A stretch of 64,000 nt of DNA from an uncultured Alphaproteobacteria bacterium (lineage in GTDB: Bacteria > Pseudomonadota > Alphaproteobacteria > Caulobacterales > Caulobacteraceae): NCBI GenBank assembly GCA_903822175.1, contig CAIJOB010000041.1, positions 58,210 through 122,209 of the forward strand. Reading direction: 5' to 3'. A program made the translations under genes and the position numbers. Shown here piece by piece: positions 34,313-43,436 of this stretch; the first letter of the stretch is position 1; the number at the start of each line of letters is the position of its first letter. Below the pieces are notes generated by a model. That model was not told the origin of the DNA, did no database searches, and saw only the letters and a list, made by a program, of their open reading frames with translations.

Positions 34313-34394
34313 CTGGTCGTTCCCCCGGCGGGTCGTTGCCGCGCCAAAATCTGTTGGTCAGAAAACCTATCTAAGCACAGCCCGGCCTCGCGCG

Positions 34395-35258
34395 TCAGCC
34401 CGCCACCCGCTCCAGCCAGGCGGTCAGATCGGCCACCACCTCGGCGCGGTTGGTCTCGTTGAGCATCTCGTGGCGGCCGCCTGGATAGACCTTCACCAGC
34501 AGGTCGCTCAGGCCGGCGTCGCGGTAGCGGTCGACCAGGGGCTTCAGCAGCGCCAGGTCCTGGTTGATCGGGTCCTTGTCGCCCACAAAGATGTAGATCG
34601 GCAGGTCCTTGCGGATCTTGCCAATCTCGGCGGGATCGCGCACCCGGGCCGCCAGCCGCCCGAAGCCCGAGTCCCCGCCGGCCTTGCGCGAGAAGCCGCA
34701 CAGCGGATCGGCGATATAGGCGTCGACCTGCGCCGGATCGCGCGACAGCCAGTCGAAGGGCGTGCGCGGCGCTTCGCCGTCGACGACCACCTCGTCCAGG
34801 CGCCTGGGCGCGTCGGTGCGGTCGCCAAAGGCCGCGGTGCCGGACAGCACCAGGCCGTCGATGGCCTTGGAATGATCGAAGACGAAGGCCTGGGCGAAGA
34901 AGGAACCGAGGCTATGGCCCAGCAGGATCAGCGGCAGGCCGGGATGTTCGGCGCGGGCGAGCGAGGTCAGCCGGCGCAGGTCCTCGACGATCAGCGCCGC
35001 GCCGTTCTCTCCGAAATCGCCATAGTGCTCCGGCGACGGCGCGGTCAGGCCGTGGCCGCGATGGTCGTCGGCATAGACCACCCAGCCCGCCTCGATCAGC
35101 GGCGTCAGCGGGGTCAGGTAGCGGCGCGCATGCTCGCCCATCCCATGGGCCACCTGCAGCACCGCATGCGGCGTCACCGTGTCGTCGGCCCAGCGGAAGC
35201 CCGCGATGTCGGCGTCTTCGGCGCCGGTGAAACGGAAGGTGCGTTCCCGGATGGCCAT
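34395..35258 (-). CDS. Alpha/beta hydrolase (monoacylglycerol lipase-like)
   Basis: 287 residues, cytoplasmic. The Hydrolase_4 (serine aminopeptidase) pattern is clear: VAHGMGEHARRY, VYADDHRGHGLT, nucleophile Ser116 in LLGHSLGSF, the Asp in VGDKDPINQD and the His in YPGGRHEMLNE. These features point to a lysophospholipase or monoglyceride lipase. It is divergent from kynureninase at 35334; the two starts are 75 bases apart, so they may share regulation. Confidence 0.9.
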   Translation of the reverse strand: MAIRERTFRFTGAEDADIAGFRWADDTVTPHAVLQVAHGMGEHARRYLTPLTPLIEAGWVVYADDHRGHGLTAPSPEHYGDFGENGAALIVEDLRRLTSLARAEHPGLPLILLGHSLGSFFAQAFVFDHSKAIDGLVLSGTAAFGDRTDAPRRLDEVVVDGEAPRTPFDWLSRDPAQVDAYIADPLCGFSRKAGGDSGFGRLAARVRDPAEIGKIRKDLPIYIFVGDKDPINQDLALLKPLVDRYRDAGLSDLLVKVYPGGRHEMLNETNRAEVVADLTAWLERVAG

Positions 35259-35333
35259 CGTCTCGTCTCTTCCTGAACAGGCGGGCGCGCTCTAAGACGC
35301 CTTGATGCCCCGCGCCCACCCAGATTTGCAACC

Positions 35334-36566
35334 GTGACCCGCGACGACGCCCAGGCCCTGGACGCCGCCGACCCGCTGGCGGGCCTGAAGGCCGCCTTCG
35401 CCCTGCCCGATGGCGTGATCTACCTGGACGGCAATTCGCTCGGGCCACCGCCGGTCGCTGTGCACGAGCGGATGGCCGACGTCACCCGCCGCCAATGGGG
35501 CGAAGGCCTGGTGCGCAGCTGGAATACCGCCGACTGGATCAGCGCGCCGCTGCGGGTGGGCGACAAGATCGCCCGCCTGATCGGGGCCAATCCCGGCGAG
35601 GTCACCGTCGCCGACTCCACCACCGTCAATCTGTTCAAGCTCGCCGCCGGCGCCTTATCGCTGCGGCCGGGGCGTCGGACGATCCTGTCGGAGGCCGGCA
35701 ACTTCCCCACCGACCTCTACGCCCTGCAGGGCCTCGAGGGGTTGCTCGGCGGCCGCGCGAGGCTGAAGACCGTGGCGCCGGAGGATCTGGTCGCCGCCAT
35801 CGACGAGGACACCGCCTGCGTGGTCCTGACCCAGGTGCACTACAAGACCGCGCGCCGCTGGGACCTCGCCGCGGTGACGGCGGCGGCCCACGCCAAGGGC
35901 GCGCTCATGCTCTGGGACCTCTGCCACAGCGCCGGCGCCGTCGCCGTTGACCTGAACGCGGCGCAGGCCGACCTGGCCATCGGCTGCAGCTACAAATACC
36001 TGAACGGCGGCCCCGGCGCGCCGGCTTTCCTGTTCGTCGCCGAGCGGCATCAGGGCGCCCTCACCTCGCCGCTGACCGGCTGGATGGGCCACGCCGAGCC
36101 CTTCGCCTTCGAGGACGGCTACCGGCCCGCCGCCGACATCCGCGGCCAGATCACCGGCACCCCGCCGATCCTGGGCCTGGCGGCCCTGGAGGCCGGCGTG
36201 GACCTGCAACTGCAGGCCGATCCCGCGCTGGTCGAGGCCAAGGGCCTGGCCCTGGCGGAGCTGTTCATCGCGCAGGTCGAGGCCAGGGCCGCCGATCCGC
36301 AGCTGAAACTCACCGGCCCGCGCGAACCCGGCGCGCGCGGCCTGCACGTCTCGTTCGCCCACCCTGAGGGCTACGCCCTGGTGCAGGCCATGATGGCGCA
36401 AGGCATCGTCGGCGACTTCCGCGCCCCCGACATCGCCCGCTTCGGCTTCTCGCCGCTGTTCCTGAGCTACGTCCAGGTCTGGGACGCGGCCCACGCCTTG
36501 GCCGACATCCTCGCCGAGCGCGGCTGGGACCGGCCGGAGTTCAGGACGCGCGCCGCCGTAACCTGA
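35334..36566 (+). CDS. kynU: Kynureninase
   Basis: 410 residues from a GTG start. It cleaves kynurenine to anthranilate and alanine in tryptophan breakdown, using PLP. Family signatures are present: YLDGNSLGPPP near the N-terminus, WGEGLVRSWN, VTVADSTTVNLFKL (PLP phosphate region), ALMLWDLCHSAGAV (PLP-binding Asp and His) and the Schiff-base Lys in IGCSYKYLNGGPGAPAF. No other kyn gene is in the window. Confidence 0.95.
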   Translation: MTRDDAQALDAADPLAGLKAAFALPDGVIYLDGNSLGPPPVAVHERMADVTRRQWGEGLVRSWNTADWISAPLRVGDKIARLIGANPGEVTVADSTTVNLFKLAAGALSLRPGRRTILSEAGNFPTDLYALQGLEGLLGGRARLKTVAPEDLVAAIDEDTACVVLTQVHYKTARRWDLAAVTAAAHAKGALMLWDLCHSAGAVAVDLNAAQADLAIGCSYKYLNGGPGAPAFLFVAERHQGALTSPLTGWMGHAEPFAFEDGYRPAADIRGQITGTPPILGLAALEAGVDLQLQADPALVEAKGLALAELFIAQVEARAADPQLKLTGPREPGARGLHVSFAHPEGYALVQAMMAQGIVGDFRAPDIARFGFSPLFLSYVQVWDAAHALADILAERGWDRPEFRTRAAVT

Positions 36567-36656
36567 AGGCGCGCCACAACCCGCCACGCAACCGGCGGTC
36601 GTAACCTTACGTCAGGCATTTGCCTCTCATAATCCGGGCATAATGGAGTGACGCAA

Positions 36657-38456
36657 ATGTCTCCCAGCCCAGGAAGCGCCCGCGCGCCCGCCCACTCGGC
36701 GCAACAGGCGGTGGCGTTCGTCGTGCACGCCAGCCGCAATGTCGTCGTCCAAGGGTTGGGCGTCGGCATGGTGATCATCGCCGCGCTCAACGTGACGCCC
36801 TGGCCCTTCGTGGCCGGCTGGGCCGCCATGGCCCTGGTGGTGCTCACCGCCGAAGACCAGCTGTTGCGCGCCGCCGCCAAGACCGGGTCCTTTGCCCGCC
36901 GCGCCGCCGCCTGGGCGCCGGGCTTACGCATCGCAGCGACCTCGCTCTACGCACTGGCCGCCCTGGACCTGATCGCCCGAGGGACCGCGCCGGAGCGCCT
37001 GTTCGCCTTCGCGCTGATCTGCTGCTCGATGGTCAATGTGCTGATGCGCTACTACCGGTCGCGGTGGATCTTGATGGCCGCGCTGACGCCCTACCTCGCG
37101 ATCCTCGCCCTGCTCGCCGTCAAGGAGGTCAAGGACGCCCTTGCGCAGGGCCATCAGGTCTCGGCCCTGATCGCCACCTTCACGCTCGCCACCTTCGGCC
37201 TGCAGTTCTGGTCGGCCCGCGCCCAACTGGCCGCCGCCTGGGGCGAGCTGATGGACGCCCGCGAAGCCGCGGAGGAACGCGAACGCGCCGCCGAGACCGC
37301 CAACCGCGCCAAGTCCAACTTCCTGGCCACCATGAGCCACGAACTGCGCACGCCGCTGAACGGCGTGCTGGGGATGGTGCAGGCCCTGACCACCGAAAAC
37401 CTGACCAAGGTCCAGCACGAGCGGGTGAAGATCATCCGCCGATCCAGCGAGAGCCTGTTGGCGGTGCTCAACGACCTCTTGGATCTCTCGAAGATCGAGG
37501 CCTCGACCCTGGAGCTGGAGGTGGCCGAGTTCGACCTGGAGCATCTGGTGCGCGGCGTGGTGGCGGCCTACCAGCCGCTGGCCGACAAGAAGGACGTGGC
37601 CTTCGACTTCGAGATCAGCGAGGCCGCGCGTGGCCGCTACGACGGCGACTCAGCGCGGATCCGGCGCATCCTCTACAGCTTGGCCGACAATGCCGTGAAA
37701 TTCACCGAGGCGGGCGAGATCCGCCTCAACGTCGGCCTGACCGCCGGCGAAGTGGTGTTCAGTGTCGCAGACACCGGCATCGGGATCGCGCCGGCCGACA
37801 TCCCGCATCTGTTCGAGGGCTTCTATCAGGCGGACGCCAGCCGTACCCGGCGCTTCGGCGGCGCGGGCCTGGGCCTGGCGATCTGCCGCGAGATGACCCA
37901 GCTGATGGGCGGCGCCATCGAGGCGTCGAGCGAGCCCGGCCAGGGCTCGACCTTCGTGGTTCGCCTGCCCTTGGCCCCAGCCGCCGCCTACGCCGAGAAC
38001 GCCCGCGCCGAAGCAACCGCCAACCAGCCCGGCGCCGCCGGCGAGATCCGCGTGCTGGCGGCCGAGGACAACGACACCAACCAGCTGGTGCTGAAGACCC
38101 TGCTGTCGCAAGCCGGCATCACGCCCACCCTGGTGGACAACGGACGCCAGGCCTTGGAGGCCTGGGAAAGGCAGCACTGGGACATCATCCTGATGGACAT
38201 CCAGATGCCGATCATGGACGGCGTCGCCGCCACCCTCGCCATCCGCCAGCGGGAGGCGCAGACCGGCCGGGCGCGCACCCCGATCATCGCCGTCACCGCC
38301 AACGCCATGACCCACCAGGTGACCGAATACCTGGCGGCCGGCATGGACGGGATGGTGCCCAAGCCCATCGACATCACCGCCCTCTTCCACGCCATGGAGC
38401 GCGCGCTGGAGCCGGCCGACGACGGAGACCAGCCGCGGGCGGCAGCCTCGGCCTAG
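36657..38456 (+). CDS. Hybrid sensor histidine kinase with C-terminal receiver
   Basis: 599 residues. Four or more hydrophobic helices occupy about residues 20-175 and would form the membrane sensor. A short coiled coil rich in Glu/Ala/Arg follows, then the phosphoacceptor His228 in MSHELRTPLNGVLG, an ATPase domain (LADNAVKFTEAG, VADTGIGIAP, GAGLGLAICREM) and a receiver domain (about 455-580) with Asp514 in ILMDIQMPIMDG. The ATG at 36657 is 8 bases after GGAG. The upstream GTG at 36648 would fall within that site. The target is unknown. Confidence 0.92.
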   Translation: MSPSPGSARAPAHSAQQAVAFVVHASRNVVVQGLGVGMVIIAALNVTPWPFVAGWAAMALVVLTAEDQLLRAAAKTGSFARRAAAWAPGLRIAATSLYALAALDLIARGTAPERLFAFALICCSMVNVLMRYYRSRWILMAALTPYLAILALLAVKEVKDALAQGHQVSALIATFTLATFGLQFWSARAQLAAAWGELMDAREAAEERERAAETANRAKSNFLATMSHELRTPLNGVLGMVQALTTENLTKVQHERVKIIRRSSESLLAVLNDLLDLSKIEASTLELEVAEFDLEHLVRGVVAAYQPLADKKDVAFDFEISEAARGRYDGDSARIRRILYSLADNAVKFTEAGEIRLNVGLTAGEVVFSVADTGIGIAPADIPHLFEGFYQADASRTRRFGGAGLGLAICREMTQLMGGAIEASSEPGQGSTFVVRLPLAPAAAYAENARAEATANQPGAAGEIRVLAAEDNDTNQLVLKTLLSQAGITPTLVDNGRQALEAWERQHWDIILMDIQMPIMDGVAATLAIRQREAQTGRARTPIIAVTANAMTHQVTEYLAAGMDGMVPKPIDITALFHAMERALEPADDGDQPRAAASA

Positions 38457-38500
38457 GTTCGGCGCTGACAGGCCAATCCGCGTCAGATACCAACGGAACC

Positions 38501-39265
38501 GTGGCGCGAATTTCAATTCAGACGAGCCTTGGCGAAATCTGGCTCTGGGGCGAGCCGGACCGCCTCAAAGGCCGCCTCCCCGCGCTCCTGGTCATCGCCG
38601 GCGTCTTCTGCCGGCCAGACGCCTTCTGGTTCCGGTTGCAGGAACGCATGCCGCAGGCGGCGGTCTTCGCAGCCCAACTCCCGGGTCATCTCTGCCCGGC
38701 ATTGTCTGAGACCTCGATCGCGGCGTTCGTCCGGGCTTTCAGCGAGGCAGTCGCGCAGACCTTCTCAGGCCGCCCGGTCCTGGTCTGCGGAGACTCGATC
38801 GGCGGGACTGTCGCGCTCGGCCTGCCCAACCCCGGCATCGGCCGGGTCGCCCTGGACCCGCCCCTGCGAACCGCTGGCCTGTGGCCTCTGACAGAGCGGT
38901 TTGCCGGCCTCTACGCCGCGGACCCGGCCCGGCGAGCCTTCCTGAGCGCCATCCTTGGCTTCGATGGCGTGGCCTTCCGGGACATCGACTACAGCGGCCT
39001 GGTGCAGCATCCGGCGCGGGTGTTCATGGGTGAAATCCCGCTCCTGCCTCCGCGCGAGCTCGCCCAGCTGCCCAGCCTGATGGTCGACGAAGATCGCCGC
39101 AGGCTGGAGGACGCGCGGTTCATTCACACCTCAGTGGTCATGGGCGCCGGCCACGTGATGATCTGGTATGAGGACTTCATCGTCCAGATGTTCGGCGAGG
39201 AACTGGACAAGACCATCGCCCGCTGGCCTGCCGGCGAGCCCGACGGCGCCGCGGACGGCGTTTAA
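38501..39265 (+). CDS. Alpha/beta hydrolase-fold protein of unknown function
   Basis: 254 residues from a GTG start. A nucleophile elbow CGDSIGG (Ser99) and a C-terminal His218 in GAGHVMIWY are placed as expected for a serine hydrolase, and the N-terminus has a VIAGVFCRP loop where the oxyanion hole would be. The sequence otherwise differs from the usual families. It starts 44 bases downstream of the hybrid kinase and may be co-transcribed. Confidence 0.78.
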   Translation: MARISIQTSLGEIWLWGEPDRLKGRLPALLVIAGVFCRPDAFWFRLQERMPQAAVFAAQLPGHLCPALSETSIAAFVRAFSEAVAQTFSGRPVLVCGDSIGGTVALGLPNPGIGRVALDPPLRTAGLWPLTERFAGLYAADPARRAFLSAILGFDGVAFRDIDYSGLVQHPARVFMGEIPLLPPRELAQLPSLMVDEDRRRLEDARFIHTSVVMGAGHVMIWYEDFIVQMFGEELDKTIARWPAGEPDGAADGV

Positions 39266-39272
39266 AGGGAAA

Positions 39273-39362
39273 TGGCGGTGACGCAGGGATTCGAACCCTG
39301 GATACCCTTTCGGGTATGACGATTTAGCAAACCGTTGCCTTCAGCCACTCGGCCACGTCACC
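39273..39362 (-). tRNA. tRNA-Ser (anticodon GCT)
   Basis: On the minus strand the 90-base gene folds with an acceptor stem GGTGACG/CGTCACC, discriminator G and an encoded CCA end. The anticodon loop TTTGCTAAATC gives GCT, a long variable arm (ATACCC/GGGTAT hairpin) is typical of tRNA-Ser, and the T arm is CAGGGTTCGAATCCCTG. It reads AGC and AGT codons. Confidence 0.96.
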
Positions 39363-39521
39363 TTGTTGAAACTCCTGGGGTATTTCAGGAGATTCAGACC
39401 CCAGTTTGCAGACGGTTTGCAGCCGGCTTCCGCTGGGACCGCGGTTTCTAGCCGAGGATAGACGGTCTGCCTAGCCGGCGCGGTGCGACGGCGAAGGATC
39501 GTTGCCGAAGCGAAAGCGCCC

Positions 39522-39794
39522 TCAGCCGTGGGCGAGCCACTCGCGGGCCTGGCGCTGGGCCTCGGCGACCTCGTCGGAGGCCATCTCTTCGGAAAGCTCC
39601 TTGCGGTAGACCTTGGCCTCGACCGAACCGCGCATGGCGGCCAGATTGAACAGCATGTGAGCCGAAACGTAATCCAACGGCGCCCCGCCCTGGCCGGTCG
39701 AATAGAGCAAGCCCAGACGGAAGAGTTCGTCGCCCGAGGCTTCCGGACCCGGAAGCGGGAGACCCTCTGTGGCGACTTGCAGTTGCGCAAGCAT
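39522..39794 (-). CDS. Sel1-repeat-like small protein
   Basis: 90 residues. It contains LFRLGLLYSTGQGGAPLDYVSAHMLFNLAAMRG, which matches a Sel1-like (TPR-related) repeat, followed by a charged C-terminal helix. Such modules mediate protein contacts. An in-frame ATG at 39887 would add 31 residues of poor quality. The 160 bases between this stop and tRNA-Ser contain no further gene that I can see. Confidence 0.8.
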   Translation of the reverse strand: MLAQLQVATEGLPLPGPEASGDELFRLGLLYSTGQGGAPLDYVSAHMLFNLAAMRGSVEAKVYRKELSEEMASDEVAEAQRQAREWLAHG

Positions 39795-40097
39795 GACCTT
39801 TGTCCCTGTGTGGCTGGTGGACGCTCCGTTCTGGAACCTCTCGTCCGGCCTTATCTGAGCCCATGGAAACAGGCCTGCGCTGAACACATGGTTAAGACCG
39901 CTGTTGTCAGACCTTCATCTCGCCACAGTGGTTAAAAGGTCGCAGGTCGCGGTTCGTTGAACCTGCGCGCCGAGCTTTTCGCGCTTCGCAAAACGCCAGC
40001 AACGCTTGTCCCCCATAGTGGTTGTTCAGGCGCAGTTCAGGCGTCGCTGACATTGTACGCATCGACCGAGGACGCTTTTTTGAGGATGACTGGCGAA
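39795..40097. other. Divergent intergenic region (303 bases) without a gene
   Basis: This stretch separates the Sel1-like gene (leftward) from the RcnB-like gene (rightward) and must hold both promoters. It is less GC-rich than the coding sequence and contains GGTTAA twice (near 39892 and 39932). I find no complete EcfG, CtrA (TTAA-N7-TTAA) or RpoN site in it and no convincing open frame. Confidence 0.6.
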
Positions 40098-40631
40098 ATG
40101 CGACGCCTGATCTCCGTCCTGGCCGCCGCCGTGCTCGTGGTTGGACCGCTGGCTACGGCCGGCGCCGCCATGGCGAAGGACGACCACCGCGAGGAGCGCC
40201 GCGAACAGCAGGCGCCGCGCGGCGGTGCGCCCCGTGGGGGCGGCGGCGGGCGTCAGGCCGCGCCAGCCTATCGCGGCGCCCAGGAATACCGCTACGAGCG
40301 GCCCGAAGGCCGGGGCGAAACCCGTAGCGACCCTCGCAATGATCCCCGCAACGACCCGCGGATGAACGGCTACCGCTCCGAGGCCGCGCCAGACCCGCGC
40401 TACGATCCGCGCGCCTATGGACCGCCGGCGCCCGCGCCCTATTCCGCGCCGACCCGGCGCGGCGGCTATGTGAGTCCCGGAACGAGCGGCGCGGTGATCC
40501 AGGATCCGGGCCGCTATCGCCTGCGTCCGCCGCCGCGTGGCTATGTGTGGATGCGCACGCCCAACGGCATGGCCATGGTCTCGCAGTCGACCGGGCAGAT
40601 CTACGACATGGTCCCCTATCCGCCCTACTGA
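40098..40631 (+). CDS. RcnB-family exported protein
   Basis: 177 residues with a signal peptide (MRRLISVLAAAVLVVGPLATAGAAMA). The mature region is low complexity, rich in Arg, Gly, Pro and Tyr, with a small tandem repeat (NDPRNDPR). The C-terminus has the RcnB core GRYRLRPPPRGYVWMRTPNG followed by a short hydrophobic stretch. RcnB proteins are periplasmic and linked to nickel/cobalt homeostasis in enterobacteria; in Caulobacterales the family is expanded and its role is unclear. An ATG at 40086 is an alternative start. Confidence 0.82.
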   Translation: MRRLISVLAAAVLVVGPLATAGAAMAKDDHREERREQQAPRGGAPRGGGGGRQAAPAYRGAQEYRYERPEGRGETRSDPRNDPRNDPRMNGYRSEAAPDPRYDPRAYGPPAPAPYSAPTRRGGYVSPGTSGAVIQDPGRYRLRPPPRGYVWMRTPNGMAMVSQSTGQIYDMVPYPPY

Positions 40632-40632
40632 A

Positions 40633-40773
40633 CTTCCCTCCCCACTGGGGAGGGTGGCGAGTGAAACGAGACGGGTGGGGATGTGCGGGCCGGAGCGCCG
40701 AGTCAGCGCCTGAACGCGACAGCCCTACCCTGATCGCTGCGCGATCTGTCCCTCCCCAAAATGGGGAGGGGAA
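40633..40773. repeat. Extragenic repeat element with two flanking hairpins
   Basis: The left hairpin is CCCTCCCC (40636-40643)/GGGGAGGG (40647-40654) and the right one CCCTCCCC (40750-40757)/GGGGAGGG (40763-40770), so the two ends carry the same module and the element as a whole is also an inverted repeat. In between is GGCGAGTGAAACGAGACGGG, familiar from dispersed elements in Caulobacterales. It separates the convergent RcnB-like gene and gatB and might act as a two-way terminator, but it has no long T run. Confidence 0.7.
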
Positions 40774-42282
40774 TTATCCGCCGAGCTTGGCCTTCAGCAT
40801 CTGGTTGATGACGCCGGGGTTGGCCTTGCCGCCCGTGGCTTTCATGATCTGACCGACGAACCAGCCGATCGCCTGGGGCTTTTCCGCCACCTGCGCGGCT
40901 TGGCCGGGATTTTCGGCGATCAGCTTGTCGATGATCGCTTCCAGCTCTCCCGTGTCCGAGACCTGCTTCAGGCCCTGCTTGTCGACGATCTCCAAGGCCG
41001 AGCCCTCGCTGGCCCACATGCGTTCGAAGACGTCCTTGGCGATCTTGGAGGAGATGACGCCTTCCTCGATCAGCTGAACAAGCTCGGCGATGGCGGCCGG
41101 GGTAATCGGGCTGTTCTCGATCTCGATGCCGCCCGCGGTCAGCCGCGCGGCCAGGTCGTTGGTGACCCAGTTGGCGGTCAGCTTGGCGTCGCGGCCCCCC
41201 TCTTTACCGGAGGCGACAGCGGCCTCGTAGAAGTCGGCCCGCGCCTGCTCGGTGATCAGCACCTGGGCGTCGTAGGCGGTCAGGCCATACTGCGACTGCA
41301 GGCGCGCCTTCTTGGCGTCCGGCAGTTCCGGCAGCGTCGCTTCGATGCGCTTCACCCACGCCGGATCGAGGTCGAGCGGCAGCAGGTCGGGGTCCGGGAA
41401 GTAGCGGTAGTCGTGCGCCTCTTCCTTCGAGCGCATGGAGCGCGTCTCGCCCTTGGTCGGATCGAACAGGCGGGTTTCCTGGTCGATCTTGCCACCGTCC
41501 TCAAGGATCTCGACCTGGCGGCGGGCCTCATATTCGATCGCCGCCTGGATGTAGCGGTAGGAATTGACGTTCTTGATCTCGCAGCGTGTGCCCAGGTGGC
41601 TGAAGCTGCCGGTCTCGCGGAACTTCTCGTAGTCGCCGGGGCGGCAGACCGAGACGTTCACGTCGGCGCGCAGGTTGCCCTTCTCCATGTCGCCGTCGCA
41701 GGTGCCCAGATAGACCAGGATGGTGCGCAGCTTCTTCACATAGGCCGCCGCTTCTTCCGAGGTGCGCATGTCCGGCATGGAGACGATCTCCATCAGCGCG
41801 GTGCCGGCGCGGTTCAGGTCGACGTAGGTGGCGTTGGGGTCCTGGTCGTGCAGGCTCTTGCCGGCGTCCTGCTCCAGGTGCAGCCGCTCGATGCGCACGG
41901 TGAAGGTCGAGCCGTCGTCGTGCTCGACGATCACCTCGCCCTCGCCGACGATCGGGTGCTTGTACTGGCTGATCTGATAGCCCTGCGGCAGGTCGGGGTA
42001 GAAGTAGTTCTTCCGGTCGAAGTGGCTCTTCAGGTTGATCTGGGCCTTTAAGCCCAAGCCAGTCTTCACCGCCTGCTCGACGCAGTGGCGGTTGATCACC
42101 GGCAGCATGCCGGGCATGGCCGCGTCGACGAGGGAAACCTGCTCGTTCGGACCCGCGCCGAAGCCCACCGCAGCCCCGCTGAACAGCTTGGCGTTGGAGG
42201 CGACCTGGGCGTGGACTTCCAGGCCAAGGACGATTTCCCAGGGGCCGGTGCGGCCCTCGATCACTTTGCTCTTCTCGCTCAT
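40774..42282 (-). CDS. gatB: Asp-tRNA(Asn)/Glu-tRNA(Gln) amidotransferase subunit B
   Basis: 502 residues. GatB provides the tRNA-binding and kinase/transamidase chamber of the GatCAB complex, which converts Glu-tRNA(Gln) and Asp-tRNA(Asn) to their amidated forms. The N-terminal signature [17 protein letters not shown], the metal and ATP region with [19 protein letters not shown], the [13 protein letters not shown] element and the C-terminal YqeY/tail domain ([18 protein letters not shown]) are all visible. gatC and gatA lie 2.7 kb away on the same strand, so the three genes are not in one operon here. Confidence 0.97.
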   Translation of the reverse strand: MSEKSKVIEGRTGPWEIVLGLEVHAQVASNAKLFSGAAVGFGAGPNEQVSLVDAAMPGMLPVINRHCVEQAVKTGLGLKAQINLKSHFDRKNYFYPDLPQGYQISQYKHPIVGEGEVIVEHDDGSTFTVRIERLHLEQDAGKSLHDQDPNATYVDLNRAGTALMEIVSMPDMRTSEEAAAYVKKLRTILVYLGTCDGDMEKGNLRADVNVSVCRPGDYEKFRETGSFSHLGTRCEIKNVNSYRYIQAAIEYEARRQVEILEDGGKIDQETRLFDPTKGETRSMRSKEEAHDYRYFPDPDLLPLDLDPAWVKRIEATLPELPDAKKARLQSQYGLTAYDAQVLITEQARADFYEAAVASGKEGGRDAKLTANWVTNDLAARLTAGGIEIENSPITPAAIAELVQLIEEGVISSKIAKDVFERMWASEGSALEIVDKQGLKQVSDTGELEAIIDKLIAENPGQAAQVAEKPQAIGWFVGQIMKATGGKANPGVINQMLKAKLGG

Positions 42283-42501
42283 GCCGCCTCACTAGCGCCC
42301 CATTCGGCCGAAAACTAGCCGTCGGGCGCAAGGATGACTCAAGCGTCACTTTGCGCGGAGGCTTAAAACCGGTATCGGAGTCTGTGGCTGATCCGCCCGC
42401 GGGTGAGCCATGGCGCCGCGCCCAAGCTTCTTCGCTTGCGCTGCCCCCCGTCGTTGCGCACATGCTTCGCGGGCAACACTACTCGGGGAAGGACCCACCA
42501 G

Positions 42502-42798
42502 ATGAAGACCCAACTCGTCGCCGGCCTCGCCGCCCTCGCGACCCTCGTCGCCGTTCCGGCGTTCGCCCAAGCTCCGGCCAGCGGCCCGATGTCGGTCGAC
42601 AAGACCACGATCGGCGCCCTCTGGGCCAATCCGACCGCCAAGGCCGTCCTGGAAAAGGACGTCCCCGGCATCGACCAGTACATGGACCAGATTAAGGACA
42701 TGACCCTGGCCCAGGTCGCTCCGATGAGCCAAGGCGCCATCGACGACGCCAAGCTGAAGCAAATCCAGGCCGACCTGGACAAGGCGAGCGGCAAGTAA
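42502..42798 (+). CDS. Small exported protein of unknown function
   Basis: 98 residues with a signal peptide (MKTQLVAGLAALATLVAVPAFAQ). The mature 75 residues contain TIGALWANPTAKAVLEKDVPG and end in an amphipathic helix, a pattern seen in many small periplasmic proteins of Caulobacterales and Sphingomonadales. A GGGGAAGGA site precedes the ATG, and a strong terminator follows. It is a single-gene unit between gatB and the TlpA-like gene. Confidence 0.85.
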   Translation: MKTQLVAGLAALATLVAVPAFAQAPASGPMSVDKTTIGALWANPTAKAVLEKDVPGIDQYMDQIKDMTLAQVAPMSQGAIDDAKLKQIQADLDKASGK

Positions 42799-42822
42799 GC
42801 CACTCGTAAGCTTCAAGACATC

Positions 42823-42856
42823 AAGGGCCCCTCGCCTCGCGGCGGGGGGCCTTTTT
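42823..42856 (+). terminator. Rho-independent terminator
   Basis: An 11-base stem (42826-42836 with 42841-42851, one G-U pair) around a TCGC loop is followed by five T. It lies 25 bases after the stop of the small exported protein gene. Confidence 0.85.
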
Positions 42857-42888
42857 CGTGGCCGATCGCCCTCGTGTCAGGCTGGCGT

Positions 42889-43392
42889 CTACTGCGCGGC
42901 GGGAGCCGCTTGCTTGAGCAGCGGCGTGACCAGTTCGTCGAAGCTCTCGTCGGTGAATGCGCCGGCGGCGGCGAAGCGCACGACGCCTGCCCGATCGATC
43001 ACATAACTCGTCGGCACCGCGTCCTTGATCGCATACCCGCCGCTCGGGACGCTGAGCGCCAGCGGATAGTGCAGGATGCCCTGCAGCGGCTTCAGCTTAG
43101 ACGGAGGCACGCTTAGCTCCACGGTGACCGCGAAGATCTTCAGGTCGGTGTCCGGGTGGGTCCGGAGGTAGTTTTCGAAGACCACCATCTCGGCCTTGCA
43201 GGGCGTGCACCACGTCGCCCAGCGATTGACGACGACGACCTTGCCCTTGAGCTGGTCGGAACTGACCGCCGACTTGTCCAACAGATAGATCTTGTAGGGC
43301 TTGGCCGGCTTGCCGACTTCGTCGGCGCGCGCCGAGCCAACGATGGCCAAGGCTGCGGCGCACGCCAAGACGGCGATCTTGCTGAGTTTCAT
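42889..43392 (-). CDS. TlpA-like thioredoxin-fold protein, exported
   Basis: 167 residues with a signal peptide (about 1-23, ending SARA). The thioredoxin domain has the redox motif WCTPC, preceded by VVVNRWATW, and the cis-Pro loop in AVPTSYVIDRAG. It is probably a periplasmic thiol-disulfide reductase, possibly serving cytochrome c maturation or a specific substrate. It lies 44 bases downstream of gatA on the same strand and could be co-transcribed with it. Confidence 0.9.
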   Translation of the reverse strand: MKLSKIAVLACAAALAIVGSARADEVGKPAKPYKIYLLDKSAVSSDQLKGKVVVVNRWATWCTPCKAEMVVFENYLRTHPDTDLKIFAVTVELSVPPSKLKPLQGILHYPLALSVPSGGYAIKDAVPTSYVIDRAGVVRFAAAGAFTDESFDELVTPLLKQAAPAAQ

Positions 43393-43436
43393 CTTGCCCC
43401 CCGTCAGCCCTCACAACCTGAAGGCTGGACTGGAGG

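Noticed and set aside
38491..38510. GGAAC at 38495 as a possible EcfG promoter for the hydrolase at 38501
   Set aside because: It lies directly at the GTG start codon and has no CGTT at the required distance.
39829..39860. GGAAC near 39831 upstream of the RcnB-like gene
   Set aside because: No CGTT at 16-17 bases downstream and too far from the gene start.
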